Part shown: in pieces, positions 34,999-44,168 of the stretch | Position numbering within the stretch: position 1 is the stretch's first letter | Layout of the letters: every line of letters starts with the position of its first letter | Assembly (NCBI GenBank): GCA_020205615.1 | Contig: CM035170.1 | Coordinates: 14,360,980 to 14,424,979, forward strand | Direction: 5' to 3' | Origin: Panax quinquefolius | Taxonomy: Eukaryota > Streptophyta > Magnoliopsida > Apiales > Araliaceae | DNA: 64,000 bases | Translations under genes and position numbers: made by a program | Notes under the pieces: generated by a model | Told to the model about the DNA's origin: nothing | Seen by the model: the letters and a program-made list of their open reading frames with translations, nothing else | Database searches by the model: none

Positions 34999-35807
34999 GT
35001 AATAGTTAGACCTGACAAAATCGGTCAGGCCATGCGGTACTACGTTCAAGTTACCATCAAAAATTGGGTACGCTTTACTTTTTTAATTTTAAAAAGTTAG
35101 CCAATTTTTACCACCAATTTTAACCCAAATCCAAAGATACCAAGGCGGGCGCCCGCCCCCCCTTCTTTTTTAAAAAACCCTATCCTATCTTCATCTGAGT
35201 ATCTGTATCTGTCTTACTGTCTAAGTCTATCTCTTATTCTCTATCTCACATTCTCACTATCTACGTATCTCACATTCTCACTATCTCGTATCTCACTACA
35301 ATCTCTTAGACTCTACAATCTCGCATACTGAGACTTTGAGAGTGATCGATCGACGACGACGGTCAGTTGGTCACGACTCACGACGCCGGACGTCGACTCA
35401 GGCGACTCTAATCTTCACTCACGATGGTCACGACTCACGACGCCGACTGGGTAGGTTTTCTCTTCATCCCAAATCCAAATTCACAAGGTGTGAGACCAAT
35501 TTCTCTCTGAAATCTAGGTAATTTTGTGTTGTTTTCTGTTAAATCATATCTTTTGGGTGAAATCTAGGTAATTAGTCACTATACTGGGTAGTGGGTACTA
35601 CTAGTTTGAAGGCTGATTTCTTATGGTTTCCTAATTTGATTATGGGCGAAATTACAAGGAGTGACTAAACATTACTCACTAGTAAGTACTTCAATTTTTA
35701 TGGACTATTACTTTGATTTTTGTTTAATTTTTCAAGTACTAAGAAAAGATAATCTTGTGTACAGTCACTTTAGTATGTGTAATGAGACAGTTTGCTTGTT
35801 CTTAAGT

Positions 35808-36100
35808 TCAATTTGCCAACCAGTTTGCTTGTTCTGGAGTTCAGCTTTGTGTACAGTCACTTTAGTATGTTAGTATGTTAGTATTTTCTGTTAGTCCAAT
35901 TTGCCAACCAGTTTACAGTTTGTTGTTTGCTAGTCCAATTTGCCAACCAGTTTAGTGATTTAGTCCAATTTTCTGTTTCCAATGTTAAGAGATTTCCAAT
36001 TTCCCATGTTAGTCCCATGTTTAGACTTTCATTTCTGTTTCCCATGCTATGTATGCATTTCAGACTTTCAGTTTACAGTCACTTTAGTATATGGACATAT
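35808..36100. repeat. Interspersed short repeats inside TE9
   Basis: 'ccaatttgccaaccagttt' or close variants occur at about 35810, 35896 and 35936. 'gtacagtcactttagtatg' or variants occur at about 35760, 35853 and 36073. They form an irregular array that helps make up the hAT interior. Confidence 0.7.
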
Positions 36101-36185
36101 GGTTGAAGTTTGAACTGTGCTAGCAACATGCATTTCAGCATTTGTCAAATTTACTGCTGCTGCACTATTTTAGATGAACTGCCAA

Positions 36186-36335
36186 ACATGGCTGCAGTTT
36201 TGTATAACAACATGGCTGCAGTTTTGTATAGAAACATGGCTGCAGTTTTGTATAGAAACATGGCTGCAGTTTTGAATCATGGCTGCCGTTTTGTATAGAA
36301 ACATGGCTGCAATTTTGTATAGAAACATGGTTGCA
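36186..36335. repeat. 24-bp tandem repeat inside TE9, about 7 copies
   Basis: The unit 'acatggctgcagttttgtat' plus 'agaa' recurs at 36186, 36210, 36234, 36258, about 36277, 36301 and 36325. Most spacings are 24 bp, with one shortened unit. The frame through it (MAAVLYRN repeated) is a product of the 24-bp period. Confidence 0.85.
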
Positions 36336-37131
36336 CTATTTAGATGAACTGCACTATTTAGATGAACTGCAAATGAGACCAGATTGTTTCATCAATTAAT
36401 ATGCAGAATTCATGTGTTAATTCTTATACTACAGACTATTTGTGCATAGAGACGCTGGCTTGATGGATGTAATAGTAGTGTCTACAATGCATAAGCTGTG
36501 TCAGAGTGGTTACAGCACTAATTTGTTTATACAATTGTAATAGAGAAATGGGTAGCCAGATATCCCCCTAAAATTGATACCTTTCCCCTTTTCTAATTCT
36601 CTCATTGAAGAAACAATCTGGTCTCATTTGCAGTTTCATTGTTTTGCACTATTTTTATAATGACAAATTTATTAATCTATTTGCACAAGAACAGGATGTC
36701 ATGCCATTCTTGGACTGAGAAGATGGGATTGCAAGCATGTTTTGGAGCTTATTTTACAGAGCAGATGCAGAGAGGAGTGAGGAAACATTGGCTATTTGGC
36801 TTATTTCCTATGGGATTGCAATTTACAAGCATGTTTTTCTTTAGCAGACTAGCAGTGTTATTTTAATCTTTCTTTTTCAACATTTGAATTGAGGAATGTA
36901 TTAAGTAAGTTCAACCAATTGTTATTTATATGTTAATCAATACTGAGAATATAAGATTTTAGCTTGTTGATTTACAGATTTGGTGTTTTAAAAAAAATAC
37001 AAAAAAAACATGGCTGGGCTTTGGTAAAAGTGCATATACAGAACCAAATTTCTTTCTTTACCATCAAAACCCAAACATTTTTACCTACTGGCAGTAGACA
37101 GTCCGGCCCATTTGCCAGGTCTAGTAATAGT

Positions 37132-38165
37132 GTAGTTTAAAAATAAAAATATTTTTACTTCCCTTCCCTTTTACCAAACTCACAAATAAGAAAAAAATAT
37201 AATTAAAATCTCATCTATTCCATTTATTTCTAAAACTCACAAATATGACAAAAAAAATTATAATTTATTATCATCCGTTCTCATCTGGTCTCCTTTTATA
37301 CTTTTTTTTCTTATCCCATTCTTCCAAACTCACAAAAGCAACATTATAATTCATACAAATCTCATGTATGATATACTTTACAATTATAATTTGACATAAA
37401 TTTATTGCAATACATAGTAAGACTCTTGCAATATACTACTATAATTGTATAGTACGAAGTGGGGATAATGTACTAGGGGTAGGGGTAGGGGTAGGGTGCG
37501 TAATTACTAGAAATCTTAATCCAGACTCAATACGATAATGGAATGTCCTAAACAACCTACCAGATGGGTTGTGCAGTAAGCTTGGAATGTGTGGTATACA
37601 ATTAATGTACAAATTTAGGAATAAAAGATTATTTCAAGTTAAAGGCTGCTACAATTGGGAAAACTAATGTTTTAAGGCCAGCAAGAACTCAACAACTACG
37701 GCAATCTGGTCTAGTTTAGTTTCTTTAAATTTTATTAATTGAAAACCCCATAGCTAGTAGCTATTAACGCAAATTCTTTTAGTAATAAAAAATCTTGGCC
37801 ACCAAGGCAAGAATGTCGGATTCGGATCCAAACACAACATCACAAAAATCAAACTCATCCCTTCATTAATTACACCTAAACTTCCAACTGTAATTCAGCA
37901 AATTAGAAAAACTAAAATACCTAAAAACCCAAAAAAAGACCTGCTCGAACGAATTTAAGAAAACAAAAAAAATTCTTCCGTCCACAGTACTTGATTTTTT
38001 TAAGAAAAGGCAAAAATGATAATTTACTAGTGGGTCCATCGTCCGCAGCACATTCCCTCGTATCAAAATGCGGACGTGGTATTATTTTTATCGTCAGATC
38101 CGCGATTGGACGATCACAATCTGATATAAGGATAATCTTAATTTTACAAAACGTTAATATAAATA

Positions 38166-38240
<75 letters not shown>

Positions 38241-38638
38241 ATGTCTTCCAAAGACTACAATAGACGGGTAGAATTTATTCCAAATTTTGGATGATCGAGA
38301 TTATTTATTAGGATTAATAAAATTTTAAAATCAACATTTTGTTAGATAAATATATTTATATTTATTTGTAAATTTATTTTGAAAATTTGTGAGCCATGAA
38401 TGGAGATCTTCACGGGGGCATACATGTTAAAAAAGTGAGTAGGAGTCATCTCCACGACTATGGCACAAGATTTGTGGCAGATGGAGACCGAAAATCCAAG
38501 TAAGCAATCTCCATCACATGCCCTTAATTCACTTCTCTCCTCTTCTCACCTTAATACCTTATCTCTTTCCTTTAGCTCATAGATATACACCCACACTCAT
38601 TGTTTCTTTTTTAACTTATGTTATAATTGGTTATATAG
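37132..38638. other. Island sequence between TE9 and TE10; no gene recognised
   Basis: AT-rich, with many stops in all frames. It contains 'ggggta' repeated three times (37475-37497) and the (TA)n tract described separately. A 39-codon frame at 38460-38579 has no recognisable content. No tRNA or other RNA gene seen. Confidence 0.4.
38170..38237. repeat. (TA)n microsatellite, ~68 bp
   Basis: About 34 uninterrupted TA units. Such tracts are unstable in length and often misassembled, so the exact count is uncertain. Confidence 0.95.
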
Positions 38639-38647
38639 TATTTGAAG

Positions 38648-38794
38648 GAATCCGGTTAGCATGAAGTTATTTTTTTAGTAAGTTGGTTAATTGTCAATAG
38701 AATACTGACACATATACAATCTCGCATGCGTGTCAGTATTCTATTAGTCAATTAACCAACTTACCCCAAGATAAACTTCATACTAACCACTTCC
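38648..38794. mobile_element. TE10: palindromic Mutator-type MITE, 147 bp
   Basis: Two arms of about 65 bp form a near-perfect inverted repeat. Both arms carry 'gtaagttggttaattg' and 'atagaatactgacac', and the loop is short ('atatacaatctcgcatgc'). Perfect 9-bp direct repeats TATTTGAAG flank it (38639-38647 and 38795-38803). A 9-bp target duplication with long terminal inverted repeats is the Mutator (MULE) pattern. It has no coding capacity. The transcript would fold into a hairpin, so it could feed small RNA production, which is inference. Confidence 0.88.
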
Positions 38795-38803
38795 TATTTG
38801 AAG

Positions 38804-39355
38804 CGTTTAATCCTTTTGAAAATTTAAACATATTTAAAAGTTTCTTTCTTTTAGACCAAGTTTATTTTAATATAATTTATTTAACTCACAAATATACATA
38901 TTATTTATACAAAAAATAGTAATATATTATGTAAGAATTGTGTAAACAAAAAGAATTGAACAAAAAAACTTAAATTTTCGATCAAAATTTAATACCCTTT
39001 TACAAAATATGAGCCTTAAAAATATAAGAATTGTGTCAAGTAATCAAACTACTCTTACTTTAATTCCAAATTCTAAAGATTTTCTCAAAAAGAAATGTAA
39101 TCAAACTAGTCTTACTTTTAATTTACACCCCACGCATATTAAGTGCATTTAACCTTATTCTTTTTGTAAATATTTGTTAATTATAGAGATGTTATTCATT
39201 CTACAAATATCTTACTGTAATTAGAGGTATTTTATATTTTCTTTTCTTTCTTTTTTTAAATAAAATTAAATATACATTTTTAAAACGATAATTTTAAATA
39301 AAAATTTATTTTTTCAAACTTATTCCACATTTAGTAGAGTGAAATGATAATATAT
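38804..39355. other. Island sequence, right edge; no gene recognised
   Basis: AT-rich DNA. The phrases 'taatcaaactactcttact' and 'aatcaaactagtcttact' are repeated at about 39040 and 39096. Ends at the TE11 LTR start. No coding signal seen. Confidence 0.4.
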
Positions 39356-40343
39356 TGTAAGACCCCAACTTTTATGAATAAAGATAAATTTTCTATAAAT
39401 ATCATTTTTTTGAATATTATGGAATGAATTTGATATAATGTTATAGTTGTGGGTAATATTTATAAATTTTGTAAAGTATGCAAATTGTTATATAATATTC
39501 GATTGGTTTGGAGAATATTCGTTTTAACAGGGAATATTCGTAAAAGCTAAGACAATCATCGTTGGTGGACCCCATAACTAATTATTATCGGATTGAGAAA
39601 GTGACAAAAATACTTTATATAAAAATAACTACGGAAGTTTTACCGTTAACTGTTGAAACACCTTGAGTTAAAAGTACAAGAATACGCACGTGTGGTTGCG
39701 TAATAGACACCAGATTGATTATTGATGCTTACGTGAGAAGTCACCCGCTTTTGTTCGATTATTCTTACAATGAATTCTTTAATAAGATCTCACGTTATTT
39801 GATTCAATTATTGTCAATATTTTATATATTATTAAATCAATAATCGAGATGACAAAGTTATTAATATTATTGTTTACAATATTAACGATGTCTGTAAGTT
39901 ACATCGAGGAGAGGTTTGGTTACCTAATTGCCTCGCCAATAGGAGAAATCCTTATTGAAAGCCCCTCTTTCCTTTAAATCGACGCAGTCGATTAATATTG
40001 TGAATTATAATAATGATGATAAATTTTGTTTTATTAGTATTATTAATGTAATAAAATGTTTTTTTATATATAAAATGTAATACTTTTATAAAGTTATCTC
40101 ATTTTATTAGACTATAAATAGAATATATTATATTCTATTATGCATAAGATTTCGCATAAGTAAAATCTTTTTATATAAAAATGTAATACTTTTATACGCT
40201 TATTTGTTTTATTAGACTATAAATAGAATATATTATATTTTATTATGCATAGTATTGTATAAATATTCTGATAAGAAAAACTTTTTATATAAAATAGAAT
40301 ACTTTTATAAAGTTTTGTTTTATTTGATTATAAATAGAATATA
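39356..40343 (+). repeat. TE11: sense chromovirus LTR, left piece
   Basis: Starts TGTAAGACCCCAAC at 39356 and follows the LTR family order ('cgattggttt', 'aacagggaatattcg', 'gaagtcac', 'ggtttggttacctaattg'). It is split at 40343 by TE12, whose target duplication ATATA is 40339-40343, and resumes at 53133. Confidence 0.88.
40060..40343 (+). repeat. 105-111-bp tandem repeat with TATA-like motif, 3 copies, in TE11 LTR
   Basis: Units contain 'aaaatgtaatacttttata', 'ttttattagac' and TATAAATAGAATATA. The TATA-like octamer starts at 40113, 40218 and 40329. TE12 inserted just after the third copy. A fourth TATAAATA, in the usual promoter context, follows at 53183 in the right piece. Confidence 0.75.
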
Positions 40344-40816
40344 TTTAAACCCCAACTTTTTGAATAGAGATGAATTTTCTATAAATATTATTTTTGAATA
40401 TTATGGAAATGAAATTGATATAATGTTATAGTTGTGGGTAATATTTATAAATTTTGCAAAAGTATGCAAGTTGTTATATAATATTCGATTGGTTAGGGAA
40501 TATTCGCTTTTAACAGGGAATATTCGCATAACAATGACAATCATCGGTGGACCTCAATGACGGAATTATTATCGAATTGAGAAAACTACAAAATATATTT
40601 ATAAAAATAACGGTGAAAGTTTTACTGAATTAACTGTTGAAACACCCTGTTAAAGAACAAGAATACTGGCGTGGTTGCATAGTAAGACACGGTATTAATT
40701 ATTGATGCTTACGTAAGAAAGTCACTCAATTTTGTTCAATTATTGTTATAGTATTTGTTGTAAATTTGGCTTATGGACCCCCTCACGTATTTTTAGATAA
40801 AGTGTTATGAATATAG

Positions 40817-40863
<47 letters not shown>

Positions 40864-42823
40864 TTCAAGTGGGTTTAGATGCCTTACTCATGAGAAAGGG
40901 TATATATATTAATATATATATATATATTTGTGATGTTGGTAAATGATTTAGGGGGTGGGGGAATCTGGGAACATGGGAGTACTATATGTTATTTATATAT
41001 ATGTACTAGTTTGACAAAATTGGCAAGGGTTGATTCAATGAAGTCACGGGGGTGATAACCCGTGAACTTATTTATATATATTATATAATATATATTATAT
41101 ATTATATTTTATTTAAAAGATTTTGCTTTAAATATGGATCACGATTAAAAGTAAATTAATCTGACCGCTTATGAGTTAGTTACTATACAATTCCATTTTT
41201 CTATAAATAGAAGCTCATTCCTTCATTATTTTCTTTACGAATTCACTAAAACTCTAGAGATAAAACTATAGAGAAAGAAGAAAGTATTCTCGCTACTTCA
41301 CTACTTATATATCCAAAGACTCTTCTTCTTAAGGTAGGGAGTATTATTTCTTTCTTACCCATGAAGAGAACTTCATTATTACATTCTTTATTATTCTCGC
41401 TTGAATAACTCAGAGATACGCTGCCTACCCTATACTTGGTGAAATTCTTCTATTATTCCATTCTTTATCATTCTCGTTGGAACATCCTCGCAATGCGTTT
41501 CGCTTGATCCGGTTCCATTATTTATCATTATGTTGGAACATCCTCGTCTGCGCGCGCGTTTCACGATCCGGATTCGCTTTTTATTATTACTCGTTGAATA
41601 TCCTGTTTTGTGCGCTTTTACTGGCCTTAACTGATTCCGTCTTTATTATTACTTGGAATATCATCATATGCATGCGCTTTACCTTACGCCGACTGATTCC
41701 GTTATTTATTATTCTCATTGGAATAACTTTGCTGCAAGCGATCTATCGCATGCATGGTGATTTCTTTTGTTATTCCATTCTTTATTATACTCGGTTGGTT
41801 AAAGTTTTGACTTCTATAATCCATGAAATTAGTGGAAAATCCTCGATAATCGCACTTCATCCAAAGATCTTTTCATGAAAATATTCTTCTTGAGCATTCT
41901 TGAATTTTACTCTACAAAGCAAAGATCATGTTAACAATTTGGACGTTATTGGTTCTTGGACAAATTAATTCTTGAACTTGTTTTATCAATTCTTATATCA
42001 TTGTCATCATCCTCATATTTATATTTTTTGAAAGTCATCATGGCACGTAAGGTATGATGGACTTGGTATGATTATTACTGTGGATTATTCTTGTAATCAT
42101 GACCGTAATGTTACAAATGATGTGGTAAAAGTCCTCATTGGCTGTAGTGCATTAATGGACACGATTGTTGGCATGATCATGACCATTAATGAATACACAA
42201 ATATTCTCGCACATAAAGTGCATGGATAATTGTGGCCGTGATACTAAAGAATATCCTCGGCCAGTAGTAGTGTAAGGTGATTCGATGATGTAGATTATTT
42301 ATTGTCGAGTCCCAACGATAAAAGTCATGAAAAACCTTTTAAATCATAGAAGATAGTAGATTTTATTCTCTACTTGACTCTTCTATCGGATCGCTTGTTC
42401 CGCTTGCGCTTAAACTTGATGTCTCATTATATTTTATCGCTTTAACATTGTTGAAGACTAATGATAATTTATTCGCATTATCTTAGTCATAATATTTCTT
42501 CTTGGGCTAGTTAAGCTCACCCTTTCTTTCACCGTTCTATTCGTGAAATGAGAATATAGTTGGGACGAGCCGGAACGAAGTGATGGTCCGAGGATAAGAT
42601 TAGTAGTCCTCACTATTCTCGTGAAATAGTGTGATAATAATTGTAATGAGGACTCGCTTTGAGTTTGTATACTCTATAAGAGGAAATATTTGTATTCAAA
42701 CTCACAGTTTATATTTTGTCGTATTGTACACCCATACGTTGTATTAGTAAGTTGTATTTGAATTCTATACTATGTATCTGGCACCCAAGATGGGTGATGT
42801 ATACCTAATTTTGGGGCGCCACA
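40344..42823 (+). repeat. TE12 5' LTR, 2480 bp
   Basis: Starts TTTAAACCCC (TG mutated to TT) and ends GGGGCGCCACA. TATA box at 41212-41219. A (TA)n tract lies at 40819-40862. A degenerate array of 'ttattattctcgttggaa' units covers about 41380-41730. It aligns end to end with 50657-53132. Confidence 0.9.
41212..41219 (+). promoter_or_regulatory. TATA box in TE12 5' LTR
   Basis: TATAAATA, followed by 'gaagctcattccttc' and then 'agagataaaactatagagaaag', the same layout as in the other LTRs. This would drive the genomic transcript of TE12. Confidence 0.65.
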
Positions 42824-42826
42824 GGT

Positions 42827-42838
42827 TGGTATCAAAGC
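42827..42838 (+). other. TE12 primer binding site, initiator tRNA-Met
   Basis: TGGTATCAAAGC differs from the plant initiator-Met complement TGGTATCAGAGC at one base. It starts four bases after the LTR end (42823). Confidence 0.88.
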
Positions 42839-43008
42839 TTAGGGATATGATCCTGGCTAAGATGTGAGACTAGAACTAGAGGGAGAGACGGGGAATTCCT
42901 TCGCTAGTATGACCTACTTAAATTTATTTTGTATTTAAATTGGTTGGTCATAGTTTAGAGATAATATGTACATGTCAACTAACCCTTATTTTGTGACAGT
43001 ATCTGAAA

Positions 43009-44168
43009 ATGACATCCGAGAATGTTGAGAATAGCAATGGAGGACAAGAGACCGTTGAGTCTCCACATATCAATAATCAGGAGAATGTGCATCAGAAAGG
43101 CGACAATCCTCATGCAAACAACAACACTGACCAAATGATGAATGATGGGCTGTTCAGAGGCTTTATGCAATTCATGCAACATCAAGTGAGAGCGGCTCCT
43201 GTCAAAAATGTACGTGGAAATACTGGAAACTCTCGGACGGTCACCGCTAAACAGTTCAAGGAGCTGGGACCACCTGAGTTTATTGGAGAGCCTAAACCAC
43301 TTAAGGAGGAAGCATGGATAAAGTAGATCACCAAGATATTTGATGTCTTGGAATGCTCCGAGGAGCAAAAGGTTCCCTTCGCCACCATCATGTTGCGTGA
43401 AGAGGCGATTCTTCGGTGGGAATCAGAAACGCATCTCACTGACACACTCAAGATGTCTTGGGAGAAGTTCCAAGAGCTATTCAATGACAAATACTTTCCC
43501 GAGAGTATTCGTCACATAAAAGAAGTGGAGTTTATCAAATTGGAACAAAACAATATGACCGTGTCGCAATACGAGGCTAAATTTGCGGAGTTATCCCGGT
43601 TTGCATCCCATTTAGTCGATAATGAGGAGCGAATGACGCGAATGTTTTTAAGAGGTTTGAAACCAGAGATACGTCAATATCTTATTTCTCATAAATTGTG
43701 TTTGTACTCAGATGTTGTAAATAGGGCTCAGTTATTGGAGCGCGATAACGAGTCAACGTAACCAAGAGAAAGCGGTAATACAAGATGAAAATACCCAAAG
43801 TGGTATCACCATTGAAAACGGTGACAACAACAAACGTGGAGGGAATCAACATGCCAGAAATGGTAACCACTTCGGTGGTAATCATGGCCAAGACAGTAAA
43901 AATGGACATTTCAAGAAAAAGAGATTCAACAATGATGGAAAGATGTCAGCACCAGCAACTGTGGTTAAGGAACGAGAACGACCACCTATCATATGCTTCA
44001 AATGCCGAGGGGAGGGACATATCAGTCCAAACTGCGCGATGCCATCCAAAGCGTGTTATAATTGTGGAAGAGAATGTCACCTAACCCGATTTTGTCGTTC
44101 ACCGAAGACAAGTTCAGCTAGGATGGAGGCACCAAAGGCCGTCCCAGAAAAGTCAAAGCCGGTGGTGT
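43009..44168 (+). pseudogene. TE12 gag
   Basis: ATG at 43009 (MTSENVENSNGGQET). An in-frame TAG at 43324-43326 replaces a Gln codon (WIK-stop-ITKIFDVLEC). The capsid domain continues at 43348-43758 (LRWESETHLTD, MSWEKFQELFNDKYFPESIR, YEAKFAELSRFASHLVDNEE, FLRGLKPEIRQYLISHKLC), followed by a stop and frameshift. The nucleocapsid part (43943-44173) has two Cys-x2-Cys-x4-His-x4-Cys knuckles, [14 protein letters not shown] and CYNCGRECHLTRFC. TE13 begins at the gag-protease linker. Confidence 0.9.

Larger units (their letters stand above)
35007..37123. mobile_element. TE9: non-autonomous hAT element, 2117 bp
   Basis: Terminal inverted repeats: the left end TAGACCTGACAAA and the right end (read inward) TAGACCTGGCAAA match at 12 of 13 bases, and GGCC-containing subterminal sequence follows on both sides. 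A perfect 8-bp target duplication GTAATAGT lies at 34999-35006 and 37124-37131. The 8-bp duplication and the TAG...CTA ends are the hAT pattern. No transposase domain is visible. The interior starts with a CT-rich stretch (35165-35330) and holds several families of short repeats, so the element would need a transposase supplied elsewhere. Confidence 0.88.

Noticed and set aside
35336..35521. Arg-rich 61-codon frame inside the hAT element
   Set aside because: It lies in GC-rich repeated sequence ('cacgactcacgacg' repeated) and has no transposase-like residues.
37475..37497. GGGGTA repeats, as a possible interstitial telomere
   Set aside because: Only three units. The sequence is not the plant telomere repeat TTTAGGG, and there is no longer degenerate array.
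38460..38579. 39-codon frame beginning MAQDLWQMETENPSK
   Set aside because: It is too short and has no family resemblance. The nearby 'aagtaagc' could be a splice donor but no second exon can be supported.
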